Source of the DNA: Bacillus sp. FJAT-27264
GTDB taxonomy: Bacteria > Bacillota > Bacilli > Paenibacillales > Paenibacillaceae
DNA length: 64,000 bases
NCBI RefSeq assembly: GCF_001682855.1
Contig: NZ_MAQW01000001.1
Coordinates: 268,443-332,442 of the forward strand
Direction of reading: 5' to 3'
In this document: piece after piece, positions 36,545 to 44,674 of the stretch
How the letters are laid out: each line of letters starts with the position of its first letter
Position numbering within the stretch: position 1 is the first letter of the stretch
Notes under the pieces: model-generated
Databases searched by the model: none
What the model saw: the letters and a program-made list of their open reading frames with translations, nothing else
What the model was told of the DNA's origin: nothing
Translations under genes and position numbers: made by a program

Positions 36545-36613
36545 CCTGTTCACCTCGCATTTTATAGATAGATATGATTATTTCACACGGGTCGGATGCT
36601 ACATGGCAGCAAA

Positions 36614-36639
36614 GAACCCCAATCACAAAATTGGGGTTC
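36614..36639 (-). terminator. Terminator of the yolD-like gene
   Basis: GAACCCCAAT and ATTGGGGTTC form a perfect 10-bp stem around a 6-base loop. The T-run on the minus side is short (TTTG). Confidence 0.65.
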
Positions 36640-36651
36640 GAGTCATGAGTA

Positions 36652-36903
36652 TTAGTCCCTGGGATAATTGATTTGCATAATATCCATAAAAGGTACTTTT
36701 ATAAGAGTCTCATGATAGCTGAGATGCACTTTACCAGTCCGAGAGTCCATGTCTACAATAACACCACGTACCTGCTCTTCCTGCCCCCATACGGTCAAAA
36801 GAATTTCAGATTCTTCCATCTTGGCTTCTGCCAGCTGATTTCCAAGCTCCTCCAGCACGAACTCGTCCCTCGTTGGCCGTTTTGCTACCTTTGCTTTTGC
36901 CAC
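36652..36903 (-). CDS. YolD-like protein
   Basis: An 83-residue protein of the YolD family (KRPTRDEFVLEELGNQLAEA, LLTVWGQEEQVRGVIVDMDS, VPFMDIMQINYP). YolD proteins usually sit directly before a Y-family DNA polymerase (UvrX/YqjW) and are LexA-controlled. Here no polymerase follows, so it is an orphan or is regulated elsewhere. Two GTAC motifs upstream do not make a convincing SOS box. Function is unproven in any host I know. Confidence 0.8.
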   Translation of the reverse strand: MAKAKVAKRPTRDEFVLEELGNQLAEAKMEESEILLTVWGQEEQVRGVIVDMDSRTGKVHLSYHETLIKVPFMDIMQINYPRD

Positions 36904-37457
36904 ACTGTTCCTCCATTAAATTAAGTTTATTTCCATGTGTTATGACGTATAAATGGATATCGTTTGTACTCGCCCTTGTATATCATCGAGATAATTTTAG
37001 CGAGTACTCTAAGGTGATGAAAAGAGAACTCATAATTTTTTGGTGATTACTAGAAGTAATTCACACAATCATAACCTTTTTAGTGCTTACTACTATTATA
37101 TAGGTTAAAGCCTTGGCATCCTCCCGTCAACCTTAGGGTCTGCAGCTTCCACTGCAACTTGAGCTGCCAGCCATGGTCATGGGTCGCGCTCGCCGACATG
37201 GGCTGATTATCGCTCCAAACAATACTTGGGATTCTTTCACAGGCAGCACTGGAGTTGCTTCGTTTCCTCCAAAGTTAGTGATTAGGCATATTAGTATGAA
37301 AGATCTCCACCATTCATTAATGTATGACAATATCCGAATCACTTAATGTATAAGTATCCTGTTACATCATAAGTAAATCCGTATCAGGAAGTTGATACAC
37401 TAATTAGGTAGTTAATACCTTTATTTTGCTGCTGAACACTTTCAGTAAAAGGAATTA
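36904..37457. other. Intergenic stretch without a supported gene
   Basis: 554 bases of AT-rich sequence with a GC-richer patch (about 37115-37270). Both strands of that patch have 55-70 codon open frames; none has a ribosome site or a recognisable product. The patch may be a fragment of imported DNA marking the left side of the island that follows. Confidence 0.4.
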
Positions 37458-37688
37458 TTGTCTGTAATCATCAACCATGTCAAAAAGATAATGGAACAGC
37501 AAGATAAGTCCATCAGGAGATTAGCCAGAGAAACTGGGCTTGTCATTAACACGGTGTCGGGTTTGTACTACGTTACGTCAAAGCGCTTGGATATAGAGAC
37601 GCTATACAGATTCTGTAAGTATTCAAAGGTCAGTATCAGAGAATTGTTGGAAACCAGAATACACGGGGCACCGTGGTCAATCAGGTAG
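37458..37688 (+). CDS. Small Xre/Cro-type regulator
   Basis: A 76-residue helix-turn-helix protein starting at TTG with AAAAGGA just upstream. The HTH is KSIRRLARETGLVINTVSGLYYVTSKRLDIETLYRFCKY (about 17-56), like YozG-type regulators. A single compact domain suggests a phage- or island-type repressor. It precedes the SLATT and TIR genes on the same strand and could control them. Confidence 0.8.
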   Translation: MSVIINHVKKIMEQQDKSIRRLARETGLVINTVSGLYYVTSKRLDIETLYRFCKYSKVSIRELLETRIHGAPWSIR

Positions 37689-37689
37689 C

Positions 37690-37798
37690 TCATATGCGGC
37701 CGTCACGGATGCCGCTCACTTCGATTTTCCGTTGGGGTGATCTTGCCTGCTTTATCCAGATATATGATTTCGATAGTTTGGCCAATGCTCGTTTTCAT
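37690..37798 (-). pseudogene. Remnant of a small WYL-type protein
   Basis: From an ATG with GGGGGCGATCAG upstream the frame reads MKTSIGQTIEIIYLDKAGKIT. It then must shift one base to continue QRKIEVSGIRDGRI before a stop at 37690-37692. This opening matches small WYL-like proteins often found near yolD genes in Bacillales. It is truncated and frameshifted. Confidence 0.5.
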
Positions 37799-38082
37799 AA
37801 CTGATCGCCCCCAAGATAAGAACACTCGTTTTTATTGTATGTAATATAAATCTTTTGGGGACGTTTTGTAAATGAACTCTATTTCATTGGTTAGGAATAT
37901 TATCCTGAGCAATAAGACATACTTTTTCAATTCCATATATCGCCAATATAGTTCATTTGGTGTAAAATAGTGTCGGAGGTTTGTTTCTAAGGACTCATTT
38001 TTATTATGTAAGGTTTGTTAGAATTTCATTTTCCACTATTAACAAAAAGGAGAGGATTTTTATAAGTGAAGATGTAATAATC

Positions 38083-38508
38083 ATGCTTCCAGAAAAATAC
38101 ATCGAAGCTCGGCTAGACCACCAAATCGACTGGTATGATAAAAAAAGTATATCTGCTCAAAAAACATATAAACGACTGCAAACTTTCGAACTTATTTTCG
38201 CAGCTCTAATACCTTTGTTGAGCGGATATACAACCTCACATAAATTCATTCCAGTCATCGTTGCGGTTCTTGGAACTTTAATTGTTATTTTAGCGGGGCT
38301 CTCTAGACTGGGGAAGTACCATGAAAACTGGACACAATACCGCGCCACTTGTGAATTATTAAGGCACGAAAAATTTTTATATCTTACTGGAACGAATCCA
38401 TATGAAGAAAAAAGCTTTCAATTATTAGTATCTAGAGTTGAAAGCTTCGTATCTGCAGAGAATATAAATTGGTCACAATTAGCAACTTCTGATGACAACA
38501 AGAATTAA
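38083..38508 (+). CDS. SLATT-domain (DUF4231-like) membrane protein
   Basis: A 141-residue protein from MLPEKYIEARLDHQIDWYDK. Two hydrophobic helices (about 36-48 and 55-73) are flanked by amphipathic helices (DKKSISAQKTYKRLQTFE before; YHENWTQYRATCELLRHEKFLYLTG after). That is the SLATT layout, predicted by others to form membrane pores triggered by nucleotide signals in conflict systems. A stronger ribosome site (AAAGGAGAGG) lies 25 bases further upstream without a standard start in frame, so the true start may be earlier. Its stop overlaps the stop of the convergent small gene. The TIR-like gene lies 250 bases downstream. Confidence 0.78.
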   Translation: MLPEKYIEARLDHQIDWYDKKSISAQKTYKRLQTFELIFAALIPLLSGYTTSHKFIPVIVAVLGTLIVILAGLSRLGKYHENWTQYRATCELLRHEKFLYLTGTNPYEEKSFQLLVSRVESFVSAENINWSQLATSDDNKN

Positions 38509-38708
38509 TCAATTACAAGTTCATATGTTCGATCAAACACGTCTGGTTTACATGGATACTGCTCACCCTTTACTCCTGTTATAATCCAATCCCCAGGTTC
38601 TGCTCTCAACGGACCTTCCAATGTTTGGATAATCATTTCAGAGACTGCTTGATATGCCTCTACTACGATAGGTTTTTTACGAAATTTTCTAACACTCTTT
38701 TCTTCCAT
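38505..38708 (-). CDS. PGDYG-type small protein
   Basis: A 67-residue protein from MEEKSVRKFRKKP, with GGGAGGG eight bases upstream. It is the short phage-like domain with FRKKPIVVEAYQA, then EPGDWIITGVKGEQYPCKPD and VFDRTYELV. Such proteins are common in phages and islands and have no known activity. It runs against SLATT and TIR, sharing overlapping stop codons with SLATT (38505-38508), and its start lies 53 bases from the TIR start. Confidence 0.75.
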   Translation of the reverse strand: MEEKSVRKFRKKPIVVEAYQAVSEMIIQTLEGPLRAEPGDWIITGVKGEQYPCKPDVFDRTYELVID

Positions 38709-38760
38709 GAAAGCAACCCTCCCATTTTTTATAATATTAATACTCAGAAGGAGTGTAAAG

Positions 38761-39183
38761 TTGTTGGCAAACACATATAATATTTTTATTAGTCACGCTT
38801 GGAAATACACTGAGCACTATAATAAGATCGTTCAGTGGCTTAATGAAGCACAAAGTGATGGAGAGTTTAATTGGAAAAATTACTCCGTTCCGCAACACGA
38901 TCCCCTGATTAATCCGAATACAACAGTAGGCAAAAAGAAGTTGAAGGAAATGATTGATGGACAAATCAGACCAGTTTCAATTGTCATCATTTTGTCAGGA
39001 ATGTATGCAGCACACAGCGAATGGATTGATTACGAAATAGATACCGCAGTCTCATACAATAAATATATTATTGGCGTTAAACCATGGGGACAAGAACGAG
39101 TTCCTATCAAGGTTCAAAATAATGCCAACATTATGGTAGGTTGGAATAAAAGCTCCGTTGTGAATGCTGTCAAAGCAAAATAG
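38761..39183 (+). CDS. TIR-like (MTH538/ThsB-type) protein
   Basis: A 140-residue protein starting at TTG after AGAAGGAG. It opens with the TIR strand YNIFISHAWKYTEHYNKIVQWL, continues with YSVPQHDPLI, an IRPVSIVIILSGMYAAHSEW strand, and IDYEIDTAVSYNKYIIGVKPWG. Glu92 (DYEI) is at the position of the catalytic Glu of NAD-cleaving TIR domains. This TIR-like family includes the ThsB sensors of Thoeris antiphage systems, which make cyclic ADP-ribose signals. No ThsA is nearby; the SLATT protein is the possible effector. Cytoplasmic, no fused domain. Confidence 0.85.
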   Translation: MLANTYNIFISHAWKYTEHYNKIVQWLNEAQSDGEFNWKNYSVPQHDPLINPNTTVGKKKLKEMIDGQIRPVSIVIILSGMYAAHSEWIDYEIDTAVSYNKYIIGVKPWGQERVPIKVQNNANIMVGWNKSSVVNAVKAK

Positions 39184-39195
39184 AATACTGTTAAT

Positions 39196-39221
39196 CCCGT
39201 TGACAATAAATTGCCAACGGG
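39196..39221 (+). terminator. Hairpin after the TIR-like gene
   Basis: CCCGTTGACA pairs with TGCCAACGGG (one mismatch), 12 bases past the stop, followed by AGTTTGATG. Confidence 0.55.
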
Positions 39222-39588
39222 AGTTTGATGTGTCTGTATGCTTACTTGTAAACCCTCCTATACGCTGAAGGATCGTCACCATCCGACAGAAGTCATAACT
39301 ACCGTTCGCATTAGTATCAAAACACCTTCAACTTTGGCAGCGCAGGCTGGCGAAGCCCAGTCCGGAATTCCGGGCTGCTTTACCTAGGTCTCCAGCGCTG
39401 TGATCTTTTGGGCCTGCTTTTTGACTGTCTTTAATGTTAAGTCAGTTTTGCAATAGGGTCAGACTCAAACTCGCGCAGGCTTTGTGGATTGTGCTATCCT
39501 GACCCTTTTCAACTTCATCCTCTAACAAACGTACTCGATTATCATGTCTGAAATTGACTCACAGAAGGCCTTACGTTCGCATGAAAAA

Positions 39589-39604
39589 AGCACCTGAAGG
39601 TGCT
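39589..39604 (-). terminator. Terminator of the 136-residue unknown gene
   Basis: On the minus strand AGCACC-TTCA-GGTGCT is followed by TTTTTTC; it overlaps the last base of the stop codon. Confidence 0.75.
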
Positions 39605-40014
39605 CACTTGTACAGCTCAAATATTTCCTTTATATAGCCAGAGTACTCATATCTCCATTCTTCATTAGAATCTTCATTAGCATCAAGGAATATCTTTTCA
39701 CCAAAAGAAAAAGTAATATTCAACTTGTTGTAGGTATTTCTATCCCTCAGGCTTTGTATGATTTTGAGGTTATCAATCTTAAAGTCTTTAATTACACTCG
39801 TTTCTAATAATCCGTTTTGTTGTTTAAATCTCCAGATCGTTTTCTTCGAAAAAACGAAAAGCTCGAAAGTTTTTGAATTTTGCTTAAGAAAATCTTTTGG
39901 ATAAGTTAAGTCTATCTCTTCTAAGGATAAGTAACTATCAACGTGTTGAAAAAAATAGTGCAGATTTCCGATACCAAATCTACCAAAATAGGATTTAAGT
40001 TGATCATATTTCAT
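39604..40014 (-). CDS. Unknown protein, possible PH-like fold
   Basis: A 136-residue protein beginning MKYDQLKSYFGRFG, start set by GGGAGAG. The second half is beta-rich with a closing helix (FELFVFSKKTIWRFKQQNG, NITFSFGEKIFLDA, EYSGYIKEIFELYK), a pattern like small bacterial PH or YokE domains; this is only a shape impression. It lies downstream of the ATPase gene on the same strand, 330 bases away, within the same direct-repeat bracket. Confidence 0.55.
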   Translation of the reverse strand: MKYDQLKSYFGRFGIGNLHYFFQHVDSYLSLEEIDLTYPKDFLKQNSKTFELFVFSKKTIWRFKQQNGLLETSVIKDFKIDNLKIIQSLRDRNTYNKLNITFSFGEKIFLDANEDSNEEWRYEYSGYIKEIFELYK

Positions 40015-40346
40015 GGTTCTCTCTCCCATCGACATCATATTTCTATCCAGCGCTTCTTTCTCGGTCAATGCTACTTCAGCGTACGACACTCGATCACGTG
40101 GCAGTTTTGATTCCTTGCTTCAGTGATAAATCCAGCACTTACTCAGGCAGCCTCCACAATCCGAACTTTAATCAATGTAGTCACGATTCTAGGAGACAAG
40201 GAGATGAGAAAAACACAAGAACGGAGTGTAAGAAAAGGCGAGAGATGGTAGCCCAGTTAAGTTGGCTCTCGCTCAATTCCTAGTACAGATATATCATGTA
40301 CAACGTCTAGCAAACAGCCAAATTAAAGACATTATTAATACACTAG

Positions 40347-41624
40347 TTACTCTCTTACTTCCCCCGCCTCTTGAATTAAATATTGCCATGGCCAGTTTCC
40401 AGTGAGATATTTTCTGTAAAAAAGTAATTGTCTATCAACGGCTGATATTTCATCTGTTGATTCATTGTACGCGATGACAAGCCCTCGACCATCTTCATCG
40501 ACCTGAAGTTCTTCAAGTTTTGTTAATATAGTTCTCAAATTATTTTTTTGTATTCTATTTTCTCTGGAGTGAGTTATTTGAAATATCTCATCTAATCCTA
40601 ATCCATCTATTAATTTCTTGTCATCTGCCTCAACTATTACTGCCATAGAATGAGCATATATACCAGTAGAATCCTTGCGTTTTCTAATTCCCGAAGAAAC
40701 GTCTTTGGCGAATTGCTGATACAAAGCATTTAACTGATTTGCATACTTTTTAGCAGCTGCTTCATAAGTTTCTTGATTATTAAATACAATTTTTGCTTCC
40801 ATCGTTTCATAAAAATTATTTTCGTCTAAAAATAATAAAATTAATTGTTGAAGTATACCTACATTACCAAAACAATTTTCGACAAATAGATCTTGAATAT
40901 TAGGAAGTATATGTATATTTAAAACAGTAGGACTAGAACCATTATTTATTACTTCCCTCAAATCTTCAGGCGACCAATATATAGACATTTCAATTATTCT
41001 ACCGGTCAAATCGGGGTTTAAATACGTTATCATGTTTTGCTGTGTCCATACTCCTACTATTACGATAAAACAACCGTAGTCCCACAAAGCTTTCATGTCG
41101 TAAGCAAACTTCTTCCTTTCTTGCATTGAAAGATAATGGAAATCCTCAATAACTAATCGCTTTCCAGATGCAACAAGAATTTCAGCTATGTATCTTAAAT
41201 CGTTAATATCTCTCCCAAAATTCTGTTCAGTTCTTCCAGTCTCCCGTCCCGCTTCAATTGAAGCTGTGAGTCCAATTTTCGCAAGTAACTTTGCTCCAAT
41301 GCTGGTCTCTGCTTCAATTGAGCCCTTTATCGAGGTACCTACTGTCTTTTCTAGAATTAATCTGATTCCTAATTGAGAAAGAGCATCTGTATAAATATCA
41401 TTTATATATTTCCCAAAACGACATTGAACAACGATTGCCTGTGGGATATTTTTTTTTCTGAACCAAGATTTTCCACATTTTGACTCCCCTCTTAAAGCGA
41501 TATGAGTTTTTCTAGCTAGCAATCTTTGTATCTCTGAATCTAGATTACCTCTGTCTACATATGAAGGAAACAAAATTTCATTTGAGATCCCGAATACTTC
41601 ATCTGTTCTAAATTTCGTGCTCAC
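40347..41624 (-). CDS. Walker-type ATPase of unknown function, candidate defence protein
   Basis: A 425-residue protein starting at GTG after AAAGGAGG. Walker A is GESKCGKS (46-53), Walker B is RLVIEDFHYL (156-165), and a sensor-like strand FIVIVGVWTQQN follows, so it is an AAA/STAND-like P-loop protein. Between them lies an unusual segment with repeated short units (GTSIKGSIEAETSIGAK, IGLTASIEAGRETG, 96-130). The C-terminal 130 residues (IRKRKDSTGIYAHSMAVIV to the end) look like a winged-helix or sensor domain. I do not recognise a named family. AT content is far above the neighbours, as for transferred DNA. Confidence 0.65.
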   Translation of the reverse strand: MSTKFRTDEVFGISNEILFPSYVDRGNLDSEIQRLLARKTHIALRGESKCGKSWFRKKNIPQAIVVQCRFGKYINDIYTDALSQLGIRLILEKTVGTSIKGSIEAETSIGAKLLAKIGLTASIEAGRETGRTEQNFGRDINDLRYIAEILVASGKRLVIEDFHYLSMQERKKFAYDMKALWDYGCFIVIVGVWTQQNMITYLNPDLTGRIIEMSIYWSPEDLREVINNGSSPTVLNIHILPNIQDLFVENCFGNVGILQQLILLFLDENNFYETMEAKIVFNNQETYEAAAKKYANQLNALYQQFAKDVSSGIRKRKDSTGIYAHSMAVIVEADDKKLIDGLGLDEIFQITHSRENRIQKNNLRTILTKLEELQVDEDGRGLVIAYNESTDEISAVDRQLLFYRKYLTGNWPWQYLIQEAGEVRE

Positions 41625-41792
41625 ATGCACTCCTCCTTTATCCATATTATCTACTACATGGAATTGTATTATAGCTTAACATCATCTGTCACTTGTTTTC
41701 TATCAAAATAATCGGAACTGACTCCATAGCGTGCGACAAATCAAAACACCTTCAAGAAAATGGATCAATATTGTAAAATAGGTAAATACAAC

Positions 41793-42341
41793 TTACAACA
41801 GCAGGAATAAAGCTCCTTTACTGTCTTTCCCCTGCTCTAACTCTAGCAACCGTTTCTTCATCTCCAGTCCGCCCCGGAAGCCAGTCAGGCTACCATTTTT
41901 GCCGATCACCCGGTGGCATGGAACTGTAATCAGTACAGGGTTGGCACCAATCGCTGTCCCCACTGCACGCACTGCGGACGGACGACCGATACGCTCTGCA
42001 ATATCCGAATAGGACCAGGTACTTCCATAAGGTATTTCACGTAGTGCGCGCCATACATCGAGCTGAAAGGGGGTGCCGATCAGATCCGCTGGAGAGATAA
42101 AGTTCTGACGCTCCCCGTTCAGGTATTCTTTCAGTTCGGTTAGATATGGCCGTAGCCGGGCCTCATCCTCTACAAGCGGGCTGCCCGGAAAGCGACGTGC
42201 GGCCCAGCTGCTCGTCTCACTGAATAGCTTCCCCTGCGAGCCGATATAACAGAGTCCCTGCTCTGTAGTAGCGATATAAAAATGCCATTCTTTATAATCC
42301 AGCAGCGTCCAATAGATAACTGGACAAGTCTCTTTACTCAT
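41793..42341 (-). CDS. ogt: Methylated-DNA--protein-cysteine methyltransferase
   Basis: A 182-residue suicide repair protein that moves methyl or alkyl groups from O6-guanine to its own Cys. The active site is the ITVPCHRVIGKNGSLTGFRGG block; the HTH region is PFQLDVWRALREIPYGSTWSYSDIA. It overlaps adaA by eight bases and is translated from the same message, as in the B. subtilis ada operon. Confidence 0.94.
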   Translation of the reverse strand: MSKETCPVIYWTLLDYKEWHFYIATTEQGLCYIGSQGKLFSETSSWAARRFPGSPLVEDEARLRPYLTELKEYLNGERQNFISPADLIGTPFQLDVWRALREIPYGSTWSYSDIAERIGRPSAVRAVGTAIGANPVLITVPCHRVIGKNGSLTGFRGGLEMKKRLLELEQGKDSKGALFLLL

Positions 42342-42978
42342 ATTTGGATGCCTCCTTGGTTGATATATACTCTTCCCCAGCTTGTGTCTGTGTCTGATAA
42401 AGCTGGCGGAATTGAGAGGGCGTGTAGCCCGTTTTACTCTTGAACAGGGTTATAAAATAAGAGGTGTTGGGTAGACCAACGCTCTGCCCAATCTCGGCTA
42501 CCCCTTGCTCCGTGTGAAGCAGATCTTGCTTGGCCTTAGCCACCCTCTGTTGCTGGAGATAATCCACCGGGGTGATACCCGTGACCTTCTTGAACGTCCG
42601 GTGCAAATGATAGGGACTGCCATGGCATACCTCAGCCAAATGCCCAAGCTTTACAGGTTCGGCAAGGTGATTATCCATATATCTGGTCATAAGTTCAACC
42701 CATTCTGCATCCGGCAGCCGCTCTCCGGTGGGCTTGCAGCGTTTGCAGGGGCGGAACCCGGCTGCCAGCGCTTGCTCCGCTACCGAGAAGACAGCGACAT
42801 TCTCGCGCTTCGGGGCCTTCGATTTGCAAGATGGACGACAAAAGATCCCTGTAGTCCGCACAGCATAGAAAAAAGTTCCGTCGCACGCGGAGTTATTAGA
42901 CAGAATGGCTTGCCATTTCTCTTCCGTCAATAACTCATCCATTTCGCGCTCGATTCTGCTATCGATTCCGCTCTTCAT
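42334..42978 (-). CDS. adaA: AdaA-type methylphosphotriester acceptor and AraC regulator
   Basis: A 214-residue protein, start MKSGIDSRI after AGAGGTG. The N-terminal zinc domain holds four cysteines (GIFCRPSCKSKAPKREN and GFRPCKRCKP), one of which accepts methyl groups from phosphotriesters. The C-terminal AraC domain (VKLGHLAEVCHGSPYHLHRTF, GLPNTSYFITLFKSKTGYTP) then activates repair genes including ogt next door. Cytoplasmic adaptive response to alkylation. Confidence 0.94.
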   Translation of the reverse strand: MKSGIDSRIEREMDELLTEEKWQAILSNNSACDGTFFYAVRTTGIFCRPSCKSKAPKRENVAVFSVAEQALAAGFRPCKRCKPTGERLPDAEWVELMTRYMDNHLAEPVKLGHLAEVCHGSPYHLHRTFKKVTGITPVDYLQQQRVAKAKQDLLHTEQGVAEIGQSVGLPNTSYFITLFKSKTGYTPSQFRQLYQTQTQAGEEYISTKEASKYE

Positions 42979-43096
42979 CCCGCTCACCTCTATGGATAGT
43001 ATACCCCTATCCGGGCCTGCCTGTACGCTTTTCGGAATACAATAGCAAGATAGTGAAACTCCTCCCGGACCAAAGATAAGAACTAAATGAATAGAA

Positions 43097-43132
43097 AATA
43101 GCAGGCCTCCATGACGCTGGAGACCTGCTATT
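43097..43132 (-). terminator. Terminator of fumC
   Basis: AATAGCAGGCCTCCA pairs with TGGAGACCTGCTATT (one mismatch); on the minus strand it is followed by TTCTATTC. Confidence 0.75.
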
Positions 43133-43164
43133 GTTCGAACAAAGCTGATATAAAATAAGCTAAA

Positions 43165-44541
43165 TTAAATCATATCCTCCGGCTTGACCATACTATCAAA
43201 TTGCTCTTCAGTCAGCAGATTTAAGCGCACAGCGGCTTCCTTAAGGGTAAGCCCTTCTTTGTGGGCAAGCTTGGCAATCTTAGCCGCGTTCTCATAGCCG
43301 ATATGTGGATTGAGTGCAGTCACAAGCATCAGGGAATGATGCAGATTTCGTTCAATCGTGTTCACATTGGGCTCGATGCCGCGCGCACAATGCTCATCAA
43401 ACGAAATCATCGTGTCGGCGAGCAGCTGGCACGATTGCAGGAAGCTGTGAATGATGACCGGCTTGAACACATTTAGCTGAAAATTGCCCTGACTAGCTGC
43501 CATGCCGATGGTCACATCGTTGCCGAATACCTGACACACCACCATCGTCAGCGCTTCACTCTGTGTCGGGTTGACCTTACCCGGCATAATGGAGCTGCCA
43601 GGCTCATTCTCCGGGATGCTGATCTCGCCGATGCCGCTGCGCGGCCCGCTCGCCAGCCAGCGGACATCGTTGGCGATCTTCATGAGATCGCCGGACAGCG
43701 CCTTCAATGCGCCATGCACATACACGAGTTGATCGTGGCTCGTCAGCGCATGGAACTTGTTGGCGGCGGAAGTGAATTCCCCCGACAGCTCTGCGGCAAT
43801 CCCCGCAGCTGTCTTGGCACCAAACTCCGGATGAGCATTGATGCCAGTGCCCACTGCGGTTCCGCCGATTGCCAGCTCCAGCAGCGACTTCGAGCTGACC
43901 TCAATAAACTGTTCGCACTTCTCAAGCATGGCCGTCCAGGCGCTGATTTCCTGACCAAGAGTAATCGGGGTCGCATCCTGTAGATGGGTCCGCCCGATTT
44001 TGATGAGGTCTTTGAACGATTCCGCTTTCCCGGCCAACGTGGCTGCAAGCTGACGGACCGCAGGCAGCACCTGCTGCTCTACGGCAAGATATGCGGCAAT
44101 GTGCATTGCTGTCGGGAAAGTATCGTTGGAGCTTTGACTTTTATTCACATCATCATTGGGATGAATCACGGCCGAAGCCCCGCTGGACTTCAGAATTTCA
44201 TTCCCCCGGCGGGCGATGACCTCATTAACGTTCATATTAGTCTGAGTACCACTACCCGTCTGCCACACCGCAAGTGGAAAATGGTCGTCAAAGCCACCCG
44301 CAAGAATCTCGTCCGCCGCCTGTACGATCGCTTGCGTCTTGGCATTGTCCAACACGCCAAGCTCCGCGTTGGCCTGTGCCGCCGCTTTCTTAATCAGCGC
44401 CAGTGCGTAGATCAGGGCACGAGGCATTTTTTCGCTGCCGATTTTGAAATTCTGTAGGCTCCTCTGGGTCTGAGCACCCCAGTATTTATCTGCTGGCACC
44501 TGCACTTCTCCAAGCGTATCCTTTTCTATACGATAATCCAT
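43165..44541 (-). CDS. fumC: Fumarate hydratase, class II
   Basis: A 458-residue homotetrameric enzyme interconverting fumarate and malate. Family marks: [17 protein letters not shown] at the N-terminus, [18 protein letters not shown], the [20 protein letters not shown] active-site block, and [18 protein letters not shown] is replaced by [12 protein letters not shown], the fumarase form, which separates it from the aspartase upstream. It follows aspA on the same strand, 133 bases away. Confidence 0.95.
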   Translation of the reverse strand: MDYRIEKDTLGEVQVPADKYWGAQTQRSLQNFKIGSEKMPRALIYALALIKKAAAQANAELGVLDNAKTQAIVQAADEILAGGFDDHFPLAVWQTGSGTQTNMNVNEVIARRGNEILKSSGASAVIHPNDDVNKSQSSNDTFPTAMHIAAYLAVEQQVLPAVRQLAATLAGKAESFKDLIKIGRTHLQDATPITLGQEISAWTAMLEKCEQFIEVSSKSLLELAIGGTAVGTGINAHPEFGAKTAAGIAAELSGEFTSAANKFHALTSHDQLVYVHGALKALSGDLMKIANDVRWLASGPRSGIGEISIPENEPGSSIMPGKVNPTQSEALTMVVCQVFGNDVTIGMAASQGNFQLNVFKPVIIHSFLQSCQLLADTMISFDEHCARGIEPNVNTIERNLHHSLMLVTALNPHIGYENAAKIAKLAHKEGLTLKEAAVRLNLLTEEQFDSMVKPEDMI

Positions 44542-44595
44542 GCCATCACCTCATTTTTAGAATAGAAACCAGGCCTTTAGCGGTGTTTCATAACG

Positions 44596-44667
44596 CCGAA
44601 AAGCGAAAGAGGAACGTTTGCCGCCTCGGTGTTCCGCTGCGCTGCTGTCCGTACTTTCGCTTTTCGG
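44596..44667. repeat. Nested inverted repeat between aspA and fumC
   Basis: CCGAAAAGCGAAAG (44596-44609) and CTTTCGCTTTTCGG (44654-44667) are perfect complements, 44 bases apart. Inside lies a second pair GGAAC/GTTCC. It could stabilise or process the message between the two genes, or be a small dispersed repeat. No T-run follows on either strand, so it is not a classical terminator. Confidence 0.55.
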
Positions 44668-44674
44668 GCAAACT

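Larger units (their letters stand above)
39316..41755. repeat. 16-bp direct repeat bracketing two island genes
   Basis: ATCAAAACACCTTCAA occurs at 39316-39331 and 41740-41755, in the same orientation. The two genes between (39604-40014 and 40347-41624) are AT-rich and of unknown function. The bases before each copy are loosely alike (CGTTCGCATTAGT versus CGTGCGACAA). This could be an attachment-site or duplication footprint, though one chance 16-mer pair in 64 kb is not improbable. The gaps 39222-39588 and 40015-40346 hold no gene I can support. Confidence 0.4.

Noticed and set aside
36904..36960. SOS (LexA) box before the yolD gene
   Set aside because: GAAC/GTTC-type spacing does not fit the Bacillus LexA consensus closely enough.
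37133..37342. 69-codon minus-strand frame ending in SSSCSGSCRP, a possible Cys-rich peptide
   Set aside because: No ribosome site, a competing open frame on the other strand, and no maturation genes nearby.
40068..40283. Possible small gene with AGGAGA before ATGAGAAAAAC
   Set aside because: The frame after that ATG closes after 15 codons; the longer frame has no ribosome site.
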